Part shown: piece by piece, positions 11,640 to 24,082 of the stretch | Layout: each line of letters opens with the position of its first letter | Position numbering within the stretch: position 1 is the stretch's first letter | NCBI RefSeq assembly: GCF_032854445.1 | Contig: NC_088295.1 | Span: 51,015,385 to 51,079,384, forward strand | Direction of reading: 5' to 3' | DNA from: Liolophura sinensis | Lineage: Eukaryota; Mollusca; Polyplacophora; Chitonida; Chitonidae | Length of the DNA stretch: 64,000 nucleotides | Program-made: the position numbers and the translations under genes | Notes under the pieces: model-generated | What the model was told of the DNA's origin: nothing | The model's database searches: none | The model's input: only the letters and a program-made list of their open reading frames with translations

Positions 11640-12345
11640 ATCTGTAAATTAGTAAACGTCCTCGTGGATGTTGTACTTGTCACTATGACAACAAATTCTA
11701 GTAACCGTCCATCTCGTGGATGTTGAACTTATTACGAGGACGACAAATTCTAGTAACCGTTCTCCCCGTGGATGTTGTACTTGTAACTAGGACGACAAAT
11801 TCTAGTAACCGTTCTCGTCGTTGTTGAACTTGTAACTAGGACGACAAATTCTAGTAACCGTCCATCTCGTGGATGTTGTACTTGTAATCAGGAGGACAAA
11901 ATTGTAGTAACCGCCCTCTTCGTGGATGTTGAACTTAACTAGGACGACAAATTCTAGTAACCGTCCATCTCGTGGATGTTGTACTTGTAATCAGGAGGAC
12001 AAATTGTAGTAACCGCCCTCTTCGTGGATGTTGAACTTAACTAGGACGACAAATTCTAGTAACCGTCCATCTCGTGGATGTTGTACTTGTAATCAGGAGG
12101 ACAAATTGTAGTAACCGCCCTCTTCGTGGATGTTGAACTTAACTAGGACGACAAATTCTGGTAACCGACCTCCTCGTGGGTGTTAAAAATGTAACTAGGA
12201 CGACAAATTCAAGTAATCGTCCATCTCGTGGATGTTGTACGTGTAATCAGGAAGACAAATTCTAGTAACCGTCCATCTCGTGAATGTTGAACTTGTAACG
12301 AGGACGACAAATTCTAGTAGCCGTTCTCGTGGATGTTGAAAAAAG
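11640..12345. repeat. Minisatellite with a 102-bp higher-order unit
   Basis: Units of about 50-56 bp contain GACAAATTCTAGTAACCGTC and CTCGTGGATGTTG. In 11930-12180 alternating variants form a 102-bp dimer repeat. Confidence 0.85.
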
Positions 12346-12976
12346 TATAGCATTTAGGAGGAGGATGGTGACTAAATTACATTCCTAGGCCTATATACGT
12401 ATTAACCAAAACATCCGTGTCGAGGTCGGTGGTTGATTTACTACCTTTCCCTTTGTAGAAGTTTGAAAAACATACACGAGAAAAGCGGTGCCAGAAATAT
12501 ACCTATAGATGTATGTTAACCCTATACATTTAAATAGGAACACGTGATGAAGGCAGAATAAACCTATGCAGCCGGTAAATATAACATGTACGCCTGTAGC
12601 TTGAAGAAAATAATAATAAAAGAAACAAATCCCTGAGGTGTCTAATTTACCACAGGTATAAAATACAACGTCCACAAGCAGGACGGTTACAGGTTTACCT
12701 TCCTGTCGTCATAATGCACAATGTATGCATGATGAGGGAGGTGGCTTAAATACCTTCCCATATATAGGCCCTTAGTAGAAACGTATAACATCCGCGAGGA
12801 GGACGGCAGCTGCAAACACGGAACTCTGATTTGAATGGCGCAGCTACGAGAGTTGCTAAAACGAAATAAAAATCGGAGGAATTTTGCTCCGCCTCTGAGC
12901 AGAAAAGTTCCACAAGTAGCATAATGTCAAGTAACAAGTAACATAACATTTTAAGTCCACATAACAGATATGTTTA

Positions 12977-13165
12977 TGGGGCCTCCGTGGCTCAGTTGAT
13001 TAGCACGCTAGCGCAGCGTAATGACCAGGAGTCTCTCACCAATGCGGTCGCTGTGAGTTCAAGTCCAGCTCATGCTAGCTTCCTCTCCGGCCGTACGTGG
13101 GAACGTCTGTCGGCAAACTGCGGATGGTCGTGGGTTTCCCCCGGGCTGTGCCCGGTTTCCACCAT
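12977..13165 (+). mobile_element. SINE family A, 3'-truncated
   Basis: Full tRNA-like head GGGGCCTCCGTGGCTCAG and body up to CACCATAATGCTGG, then an unrelated A/T-rich end. Confidence 0.85.
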
Positions 13166-13249
13166 AATGCTGGTTATTTAAATGTTATTTAAATAAAACC
13201 GAAGCCTCTCAGTCTGCCGAACTTGGTTAAAATGCCGTGACATTACAAG

Positions 13250-13330
13250 TACACACCGCTTTGGTGGCATACTGGTTAGAGTGTCTGCCTCGAAGTCAGG
13301 AGACACCATTCCCATCCTACCCACCGCAAA
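13250..13330 (+). mobile_element. tRNA-like fragment, possible third SINE family
   Basis: TTTGGTGGCATACTGGTTAG followed by a CTGCCTCGAAGTCAGGAG segment resembles a tRNA head with a weak box B. No body match to families A or B. Confidence 0.4.
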
Positions 13331-14123
13331 AAAGTATCACCTCTATATACCACCACCAAACTGAGAAAAAAAAATCAGCCTACTCGTTGAAAATTGTGGA
13401 CCGAAACTTCAGTAATGATAAATGTAACTGCTCTGGAGTCGGACCCTTTAGATTTATATTGGCCAAGACTAGATTTAAGTCATATTTTATATTCAAAATT
13501 CAAAACTCAGCAGCCAATGCTCTCAAAGTCAAAGCATAATAGCAGCAGTTTTAGTTCATATTTAATATAGTCTGGTACATATATTTTTGTACACGAAGTA
13601 CAAAACTGACGACTTGGTTTTAAGTTAAAAATGGTATTAAGTTTTAAACCAGTTTTGAACAACCGGACACTGATGCCGTGACTGTCTCGTTTGGATGGAT
13701 TTCAAAAGGGCTTTGTACGGAGTATAGGTTAACTGCACGGGGGGTGACACACTTGTAATTTAATATACATGGGGGTCGGAGCAAACAAAACATCTAGTAG
13801 TTATGTATACATATATCCGGTGGTTAGGTGTCACGCGTGGGTTTTCCCCCAATACTTATCCTCACGTGCTTTGATATCAAGGATGTGATTATTACTATTA
13901 AGCCTGAAGTAAAACCCTGCACTTAAGAGAAGAAAACAAACACCCTATTTACATGGCTCCATTTTGAAGAGATTTTGTGGTGATCACACCCAGATTTTAG
14001 TTTAGGGATGATCTGTTGTCTCGATGTGGGTGTGGTGAATTCGGCTTGTGAATTCTTTCAAACCATTTTTTCCCAAGCTGGCGTCCAATAAAGCACATAG
14101 GCCTATAAGCCACAGTAATGCCG

Positions 14124-14402
14124 GCCCCTATAGCACAGTTGGTTGAGCGTCCGCTTCGGGAGCGCTTGATCCAGGGTCAAGCCAGGGTCGAGTCACACCT
14201 AAGACCTTAAAAGAGGAAGATGTCACTTGACCCATATCCGGCGGGGCGTCTCAGTGAAGCAGCACTAGATAAAAGGACGGTGGAAATCCGTCCTGCAACA
14301 AGGAGGCACATTACACGTACAAGCAATCTAAGCACTTCTTCGTTGTCATATGACTGAAAAATTGTTAAGTACGACGTTAAACCCCAAGCACTCACTCACT
14401 CA
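14124..14402 (+). mobile_element. SINE family B, with tRNA-like head
   Basis: Head GGCCCCTATAGCACAGTTGG and GTTGAGCG; the body GAAGCAGCACTAGATAAAAG; the end is (ACTC)n after ACGTTAAACCCCAAGC. Confidence 0.85.
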
Positions 14403-15167
14403 TATTAACGTGGGAATTAAAAATACCAAAACATAAAGAACCTAAATGATATGAATCATGAGGATAAAAAATTTATGACAATGTGAACTAATATGAAGTT
14501 TATTTAATATATAATTACTGAGTCATCAGAAATCGCCTTAAACGAATATATCCGGCTCTGTGTGAAAAAAAAAATCTTCTCGGTGATACACATGCGTGTA
14601 GGCTGATTCTCTCCCCTCACCCTCGCCATAAGATACATCACGTTTCACCCCACCTACATTTAGGCCTACAATCCAAAAAACGCAAAAACCACAAGGCATT
14701 CCAGACACATACTTTTAACGAAATGAAGAACTATGCAAAGCTGTTATTTGGATGACCATTCTGAGTAAAACGAGCATCCACTGGTAATATATATATATTG
14801 ACTGTGAATGTAACGACTAATTTGGAATCCAACCGATCTCAGAGCTGCTACATGTATTACAGGCACTAAGATGCTGCTTAGAAGTAAGTATTGTGGCAGT
14901 ATGAATTATAGCGCTCGTACTTGTCTAAGAAACTTTAAAATTTCGAAACAATTACTTCAGTCAGCCGTTCAGGTATTTTATGTCCGCTACGCTGAAATGT
15001 TGAAACAAATGAAGGAAATGTTTGTGAAGTGCCCTATTCAAAATATAAACAAGGTAAATGACACAAAATTTCGCCAATTAAGTACATTTTTAGAGGTATA
15101 TAAGTGTGTCACAAACATTACCTTTGGTGTTGGACACTTTTCCTGTAGCGTACCATCCTACCTTCCT

Positions 15168-15440
15168 GGGGCCTCCGTGGCTCAGTTGGTTAGCACGCTA
15201 GCGCAGCGTAATGACCCAGGGGTCTCTCACCAATGCGGTCGCTGTGAGTTCAAGCCGAACTCATGCTGGCTTCGTCTCCGGCCGTACGTGGGAAGGTATG
15301 TCAGCAACCTGCGGATGGTTGTGGGTTTCCCCCAGGCTCTGCCCGGTTTCCACCCACCATAATGCTGGCCGCCGTCGTATAAGTGAAATATTCTTGAGTA
15401 CGGCGTAAAATACCAATCAAATAAATAAATAAATAAATCC
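15168..15440 (+). mobile_element. SINE family A, full length
   Basis: About 270 bp: tRNA head GGGGCCTCCGTGGCTCAG, box B, body CGGCCGTACGTGGGAAGGT, conserved TGAAATATTCTTGAGTACGG and an (AAAT)n tail. Confidence 0.9.
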
Positions 15441-15756
15441 TACCTTCCTAACACGCCACAGAACCCCTCTCACAGAATCAAGCAAAACGTACAACTCAGT
15501 CATGGCTGAAATGTAACTCACAGACCGAGGGTGTGTATTCGTGTCTTGGTATCTTGTAGAACCATGTACATCAATGTATCTGTTGTATTCCACGTGAGTC
15601 TGATTAAAAGCTCATTAAAGTTATTTCCTGAAATATTAAGTTTAAGAGCAAAATATGATTTGACAGTATACAGAAGTCATTGATGCATTCCTCAATATAG
15701 ACACCATAGACAAGATATGAAAAAAAAAAACCCAGTGAAACCTATTTATTAAGAAG

Positions 15757-15944
15757 TTCAAGTCCAGCTCATGCTGGCTTCCTCTCAGGCCGTAAGTGGG
15801 AAGGTCTGACAGCAACCTGTGTATGGTTGTGGGTTTCCTCCGGGCTGTGCCCGGTTTCCTCCCACCATAATGCTGGCCGCCGTCGTATAAGTGAAATATT
15901 CTTGAGTACGGCGTAAAACACCAATCAAATAAATAAATAAATAT
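15757..15944 (+). mobile_element. SINE family A, 5'-truncated
   Basis: Starts at the box B region (AGTTCAAGTCCAGCTCATGC) and continues to the (AAAT)n tail. Confidence 0.85.
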
Positions 15945-16214
15945 TCATAAAGAAATGTCAGATAACTATGCCTATAAGTATAGGCATATCAACTCGTGTC
16001 AATCTGTCATCATGGACCGATGCAGGTCCAGTGCGTATATACATCTTATACTTGGTTGACATCATATGGCGTTCCAGTGAGGAAGTACTACTTATAGGAC
16101 AATTTGAGGATCATCTTGCCTTCAACAAGGGGCAAGGGGAAATCTATTGTTAACTCTAGCTCTGACTTTTGGGAAATTTAATTACTTTTATGGGTAACAC
16201 TACAGTTTCCAAGT

Positions 16215-16372
16215 CGATATACCTCCATGCTCAGATACCTCCATGCTCAGATACCTCCATGCTTAGATACCTCCATGCTCAGATACCTCCATGCTCAGAT
16301 ACCTCCATGCTCAGATACCTCCATGCTCAGATACCTCCATGCTTAGATACCTCCATGCTCAGATACCTGCAT
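16215..16372. repeat. 16-bp tandem repeat (ATACCTCCATGCTCAG)n
   Basis: About ten near-perfect units just downstream of the TNFR gene's 3' end. Confidence 0.92.
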
Positions 16373-16677
16373 GTGAGGTTTATTGGTTTCTGGGTCATTA
16401 CCAAGATTTGGGCGAAAAGTTTTCGACAGAGTTTGTTTTGCATGTTGTTTAATGCATAACCACCGAAGAAAATGTTAATCTGAACAAGAATACACAAATA
16501 ATATTTTCTGGTAACAAAGTAGAGGGACGTCCGTCTGTTATATACGTTGCTGATAAGTTCTATTTAACAAAGATAAACGACGACAGTGTGATATCTGGCA
16601 AATTGTCACACGTAACCGGACCGCTGAAATACGGCCTCTTTCTCACTTTACCTCAGTTAGACTTTTATTCTCTGAGA

Positions 16678-16683
16678 TTTATT
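16678..16683 (-). promoter_or_regulatory. Candidate poly(A) signal of the TNFR gene
   Basis: AATAAA on the minus strand about 15 nt after the stop, with a second one at 16664-16669. If used, the 3' UTR would be very short. Confidence 0.35.
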
Positions 16684-16697
16684 TTTTGAGAATGTGA

Positions 16698-17290
16698 TCA
16701 CAGGCAGTGCTGGACCTCAATATCGCGCAGTGGACATCGTGTGGTTCGAGGGACTGGGAAGCCTGTTCTTTCTGATCGGGATTCTCGTGAAGTTTGAAGT
16801 TTTTCGTGTGTCCGCACGACATAGTCCACACAAGTCACTGATTCTGGGTGCACTGGATTTAGGCGGTGTGTTTCCAGCAACGGCTCTTCCGTGGATAATT
16901 CAGTCTGCAATACCATGTTATCATGTTCTTCACAGTACAGTGAATTTTCGCTGACATGCTTCGACACTTCGTTAATAGAAATGTTCCCAAGTTCAATTTG
17001 TGTTGAAATATTTGTCCTACGCCTGCTGATTGCGCTGTCTCTACGCGAGGTAAGATGTTCTTCTTTGTGAAGTGGATTCCAGATGTGTGCCCTTTCCGAG
17101 ACATTCATTTTTAACTTCCGACCCGATCTGCCATTTAAACGTAACACTGCTAGGCAGCATAGACTTGACAACACGCCTCCCGCACATATCACACACCAAA
17201 TCACTACATGGAGGAACTTAGGGATTCCCGAGTTTGCTGGGAGGACGGTTACATCGACAACTGTGATGTTCGGTGAAATCGAAACAGAAT
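16698..17290 (-). CDS. TNFR gene exon 4 (stalk, membrane span, cytoplasmic tail)
   Basis: The acceptor is CTCCAG and the split codon is G|AT (Asp). A Ser/Thr/Val-rich stalk is followed by a membrane span containing VVIWCVICAGGVL, a basic stop-transfer segment (RSGRKLK) and a polar tail ending at TGA 16698-16700. Confidence 0.88.
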
Positions 17291-20067
17291 CTGGAGAGAT
17301 CAACAAAGTATAGGGTTATAAAAATCTGGATTAATAAATTTTAGTTATAGGCCTTCAGCGACTCTCATTGTCATAGCTCTTCATATGAAAACAATGGCAT
17401 ACCATGCGTACGAGAAAATGCTGATAATACCTCAAGGTAAAAAAACTAATCGGTCGATTTACTTCACAAGTTTCGGATCTGAATGTCGAGGCGTCCTTGT
17501 GTCTTCAACGGATTTCATTGTGCGAGCACTGGTACTTAATAATCTAAGTCTATGTATTATAGATACATGTAAACGTTTGACTACTTCCATTTTCACTTTT
17601 CGTTCAGCTCCCTTGTGTTTTGTTACTTTCATAATACGATTGTGATGAACGATGATTCTATCAAAACAGTTTTCAGCAGTATCACTTTGGGCAGTGTTTT
17701 CTTTCGGCATATGATTTGGTGCTGTATATTCAAGCACACGTTCGCAGATGAGCCGAGTATATAACCCAACGTATTTTAAAGCAATATACTGTCATGGTCA
17801 TCAATAATGAATACACCTACTGTCAGCTGAAGCCGAACGTTATTGGGTTCTCGTGAATATGTTCGCATTTAAATCTCAATGTGATCAATACCTGAAACTT
17901 GTATGTCGTCTCGGCTAAATCCGAATGGTGGTCTCTCAAGGGGCATGCAAATGTAGTCCGGATTCCCTCCGTTTCTGGCACACTCCGGCACGGTCGCTGT
18001 GAGATTAGGGTGCTGCGGGTAACAGTAACTACATTTCCAACATTGGTTTAGATATGTGCTTCTGAAATAACCTAGAAGAAGATGGCGGAAACATACGGTG
18101 TCAGAAGGAAGACTGATCTATGAATAGACATTTCATTCTGAGCTTCATATAGAAAAAAAAAAAACACAGGGATGAACAGTCGGCCTTTAAGGTGAATTGC
18201 AAAGGTTTTTGGTGTGAAACTAAAAGTTATTACGCAGAGTAGATACATGGTGACGCTCCTCTTGGATTTGGAACGTCGTCACGTCAAACCGATCCTGGTC
18301 CATTCATTCTCAACCATTTCCAAATAACTGCTACTGTTTGCTGCATATGGATGACGAGCACCAGTAATGACGGTGCGACGTTCTACAAAAAGACAGATAA
18401 GCTACGGGTAGATTCTCATTCAGCCTTACATAGGACCATTGCAAAGATTTAAAATAAAATACTTAGTTATTATTTTCGCGGGGAAAAAATACTGCCATAA
18501 TCTTATAAAACAAAAAGAAATGCCTACTGATGATATTTTTGTGAAAACTGAAAGAAATGAAGTTCACCATTAACGGTCACGTCTGATATATTTCAGTCAT
18601 ATCGTTATGATTCTGTGCGGAAATCGGCCTTAAAGAATTGCAAGCCTTCCCTAATACTCACTGTCAATATCGTATCTACGACTTCATTTATTACTGCAAA
18701 AACTGGTTTGTTAAGATTATTCCATCAAACGCCTTCACGTTTCTGAAGTTTTAAAATGAGTATAATTCTCTTGTAAGTAAATATGGACGGAATGCACAGA
18801 ATCTCTGGTCCGCTTCGGGGCGGTAGATCCAGGATCAATCTTGGGTCGAGTCACACCTAAGACCTTAAAAGAGGGAGTTGTAACTTCCTCGCTTGGCCTT
18901 CAGAATGGAGGGGATAGTGCAACGACTGGTTGACCTGTAGCAGTATAATGGCTCGGGCGGGGCACCTTACTTGCCTTCGGTAAGGCGTCTCAGTCAATCA
19001 GCACTAGATAAAAGAGCGGTGGAAATCCGTCCTGTAACAAGGAGGCCCATTACAAACACCCTAAGGATTCCATCGTAGTTATATCACTGAAAAATTGTTG
19101 AGTACGACGTTAAAAACCAAGCACTCACTCACTCACTCTCACAGAATCTCTGACAATGACTCTGCCTCATAACTGTGTGCCATACCCCTTAACCCATGCT
19201 AGGGGCCATATATTCATCGTTATTCACGTTGGATATATATGAACAGTTGCATTCAAGTTTCGATTATCGACATCTTATTAACTAACATAGTAAATGATTT
19301 GAATACTGATTTAATTCATTTGCCAAGAATATTCCATGGATAGTCTTTCTATCATCATTGAAAAACTGTAGGCAGCTTCTTTTTGCATGAATCCGTCTTA
19401 ATTTTGTACTTTCTGTACTTTCTTTGTTCTTTGATGATAAACGATGATAAACGTTCTTCGCTGTGGCCGGGAACCTTAATTTTCGTTGACGGTAGATACA
19501 CAAATGTCTCTTTAAACGAATAGATTCATTACAGAAAGCGCCTGCGGAAGTGTTTGGAGGCTGTCTTGTACGTTTTTGAAACTAGCACAGACTTTATAAA
19601 GCTCCCCACTCCATTTTGTAATAATTACATTGAACTCAAGCTTTTTGGTTAGTATTAAATTGTAAGTTATGTTGAAGGCTCTATCATTTTAAGGAATTTG
19701 GCATTACGTTCACTTTCCTTTATTTAAAACCCACCCTGCTGTCAGTCGTGTCTTTACATGGCTAAAAGCACATTTGTGCCGTTAGGTCTGCATGTTAAGC
19801 GACACAGATTTCCTGTCATCACTTGCATGCTTGCCCCTGACATTCCAGACCTGGGCCAATCGCGTCATTCCTTAAAAGTATAATATAGCGATGTATCAAT
19901 AGTTTGATGTCATAGGTGGGTTTTAATTCAGATTCTGGTCACTCGAAAACTACGTTTCCTGGGTAAAACAGCCGTAAAGTCAAGACTGGTTTCTAGGCAG
20001 TAACGTACTGACAAGTCCATGAACCTGTGTCTGATCAACCAGAAGAATGCGAAAGAATCCTACACAA

Positions 20068-20115
<48 letters not shown>

Positions 20116-21510
20116 CTGCCTACCTTTCTTGCAGTCTCCACAGATAGTATCGCTGGTTGTTGTACATTTCCTGACACGTGCTTCGTGAGGATCACACTGG
20201 CGACACTTTTGACAAGTAGTCACGTGACTTTTCTTCGCGGAGAAAGCTCCTCGGATGCATGGCTTACATATAGTGTTGTTTTCACCCTGGCACTTCTGTG
20301 TCACTCCGCTGCCACGTCGACACTTCCTACATGTTCGACACTGGCCTTTAAATAGGTACTTGCCTTCAGGACAGGAGCAGATTGTGTCGTGATCATCGGC
20401 ACAGGTCTGTGTCTCTACACTATTAACGGGACATCGGCTACAAGGCAGACAACTCTCGGAACCATTTGGCCAGCTTTCTTGGAAAAATCCAATACCACAT
20501 CGAGAGACGGTCTGTCAAGAGATAGAAGACATTTGAGCATGTCTTTGAAACTAATTACCAGGTTGTTTCTTTGCCGTTCTGTTCATTTTTGTTCCCATCT
20601 TCTGGCACCCAAATAATGTCTGCCCAAAATATGCGAAATACAGATAATTTCAACAACACGGCCGAATTGGGAGGGCTTATTTAGCACCGAATTTAGCAAT
20701 CATATACCGCATCGAAAATCATAAATGTAAATCTTTTCCCATGTGAACATTTTTTTCCATAAACTGTAGCTTGATGAGAACAACTTTAGCTCATTAACAA
20801 TTTATCATTATGGAATATATATATATATATATATACGACCCCATTTTTTTTAATGACGTCAGCAAGGATATGGTCTCTTAATTTGTATAAATAATATAAC
20901 AACAACTTTTCTACCTCGTTCATTTATCATGAAAAAATAGCTTGGCCATCGCACCTGGACCCTTTAATATCGAGCATGAAATATAGGCCTTATGTGTACA
21001 GTGCTGTCATAATTGCTGAGAATGTATATAGTGAAGCAAATGTAATTAAGATGAAACTGTTGATATACTGAATTTACTCTAATAGCCACGGTCCTTGCTA
21101 TTCACGAATAATTGACCAGGGAACAACATGCTTTTGCACTTCGAGAAAAAATGCTGTTACTATATGTACATAATATCATAGTTTGTCAAAGGTAAACGAA
21201 ACAGGAAATTTTTATGTACAGTGATTTATCAGCTTACTCATGTTCATAGAAGAAATTCTAAACGCATGTCTAGAAATGTATGGGACTTCCCGTGAAAAGA
21301 CTGGGTATGTGTCCTTTTCAGTTACAACGAACTCCATGAAAGGGCATTGAAAAGCCCAGAAGTGATACAGGCCTAACATGTCGTGTATATGTTTATATAC
21401 AAATTATAGCCTCATGAAAGCACTGTCCTAATCTTTTGTAAATCTGCGCCAGGCTGGAATTCTTGACATATATAATAATGTGTATTCTGTGAGTCAGTCC
21501 CCTAGCTGTG

Positions 21511-21566
<56 letters not shown>

Positions 21567-24028
21567 GTTCTATTCGCCACGTCCATAGGTGTATTCGAAA
21601 CCCTGTGGCAAAAAAAGAGGATGTTTGACATACTTGATTTCTGTATTTATTTGATTGTTTTTTGTTTTTTTTTACGCCCTATCCGCTTAAACTCAAGGTA
21701 ATGTTTTACTTATACAACGGCGGACATACCTGTTTATGGTAATTGTATACTGCCATGTCTGTACGTTGTATATACATGTATTTGTAGTGCAGATTTTTGT
21801 CTATAGAGAGAATCTAAAATGATTCTTAAATAGGTTATATATGTGGGTCAATATAGAATGTATACGTAAACTTGGCCATACTATCGTCACTTTGCACACG
21901 AAATGTATACAATTGTGCAATAACAAATCTTTCATAATAGACAAAAAAAGAATGATGGACTATATTTAACAAAGGGTGCTATCAGTTTGGATACGTATAC
22001 ATGGAATTTGGAAATACAAAATACAGCAGTTAAGGCATTGCTGTTGGAAAGGATTGGCCGATATACATTACACATCAGCTGAGTATAATCTGTGAAGTGA
22101 GACAAAATATAGACTACACGCCCACTTTGTCTGCACTTGTGAACACACCCTAGTCAACTGCCCTATCGCGGTTTTATGTGGGAATGTCATATTCACCCAT
22201 TCACCTTAAGGATAATGAGTTCACGTAATTTTATTCCCAAATAAAATTTCTGACAAGTACGCGTATATCTATATACGCCTACGCCAGACCCCAAACACCT
22301 ACTCATAACTGAACACAGATCTGATACACGGCTGCGTGGCAGCCATGCTGTATTTCACCTCAAGTTTGTGTATAAAAATATACTTTCAGCATATAGACGC
22401 CATAAACTGATACTTTTGATGCCAACACTATTTTTTTCCTGATAAGCAATTAATCAAACAGCACAGCGGTCAATAATCAAACTGCAAATCAAATCAAACA
22501 TTTCAATAAGAATCAAGCAATATGTGTCACTTGAAAAATGAACTTTTAAAGCAGTCCAGGCCTAAAGCCGATATACATGCGAGCCGTTTTTTTTATAATC
22601 AGGTTTGGGCTTCACGTTCCAGACTAAAATTAACAGCTTAAAGAGGCTATACCGAAGATTGTGGCACAAAACCCAAAGGCCATATTCGCTAATCAAATCA
22701 GATTTTCTGTATTTGCCAAAACCTATTTCAAATTATTGCTTTTCAGTCACAATCAGACTTGTGTCTGCACAATTTATTGTGTTAAAATCATTCTACAGTG
22801 AAGAAAAAGTTTTAATACGACACGCTTTATAAATCTAAGAACATCATTACAGATTTTGAAAGGTAACATGTGCACAGACGAAGCTGATATTTTGTGAAAG
22901 ATTATTATTTGTATAGTGTTATAAAATAATAGGAAAAATTCGATTGGATTTTATTGGCGATGATTAAGTAAATTAGCCTAATATGGCAGGAGTACAGGTC
23001 ATGTATATGCATGTAGGTCTACAATTAATGCAGGTCTATAAAATATAACTGACAACGGCAATTACTTCCTTGTTAAAGTGAACAAAAAGTCTGCCAGCAT
23101 ATAAAAACACAGAAAAAAGGACATGGGACACAAGGTGTAAGAAATTCTGTAAACTTTTGAAAGATTAGATAAAGTTCAGCATTGAGGATATGGCACTGAT
23201 GGACAATTCACTCCGAGTAGCCATGTTGTAGAAGCCTTATGAACTTGGCAACGTAATAATTGGCTGTTGCGTCAAAAAACCTATTAGCTCTTAATTGTCA
23301 GGGTGGTTTCTTATAGTAGATATACAGATATCGATGTAATAAATTAGATTTTGCGGTTAGTTTAAGTACTAAACTGATGCATTTTCGACCACGTGGTCAT
23401 GAACAGAGACACGAGAACGCCTGCCCGTGTCATAATGCGTACATGTTGGGCAGGATACTGCAGTAACCTGAGCTGGCAAGAAAACCGCATTGGGAGAGTC
23501 ATTGGTTGAAGAAAAATATTGTGGCGTTGCATTATTCTTCTTTAGCAAAATAAGATTTATTACGAAAATATCTAACCGAAATCTGCATGAAAGAGTCTCT
23601 TATAAATCAGAAGGTCCTGCTATGTTCGGTAGATTTCCTGAAGTTGGTACAGCCAGCTAGGCCAAATGCTTACATCCATTCTGGAATGCTGCTCTCTTAA
23701 TTAATTCAGTTTTAGTGGCTGACTCTGTGTTCGCTTTTACTATATTCAGGCCTACATTTTGGTTCAGAATTGTCTCCCAGAATTTTGAAGCGAAGAATAC
23801 TTCAAGCATTGCAAAAATAATCCGAGATATTTAATGTTAGTGATTTTGCTGAATCAAACAGCCTCAAGCTTATCCAGAAGTTTCAGTTACACAGGTTCCT
23901 ACTTTACGACGTCTCAGACATATTTGGCCCCTTCCACTTTTTACTTGCAGGGCGAATTTCACCATGCAGGAAATGCAAGGTGTATGGGGCTATATGTAGC
24001 GCCACAATTTCAGTATTCGCCGAAAAAG

Positions 24029-24082
<54 letters not shown>

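Larger units (their letters stand above)
12346..16697. other. Intergenic, SINE-rich, no gene seen
   Basis: Apart from the SINEs at 12977, 14124, 15168 and 15757 and the repeat at 16215, nothing looks coding. The open frame at 14871-15362 runs into a SINE and is not supported. Confidence 0.5.

Noticed and set aside
15168-15245. tRNA genes suggested by box A and box B
   Set aside because: All such hits continue into the same SINE body and tail; none folds into an intact cloverleaf with an acceptor stem that I could support.
14871-15362. 163-codon frame upstream of a SINE
   Set aside because: The last third is SINE sequence, and the first part has no recognisable domain or splice support.
16698-17160. 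Death domain in the TNFR tail
   Set aside because: I looked for the six-helix pattern and conserved Trp of death domains and did not see it; the tail is polar and probably disordered.
20035-20123. Tyr-Ile repeat extension of the TNFR frame
   Set aside because: This is read-through of the (TA)n tract after a good GTAGGC donor; exon 3 joins in phase instead.
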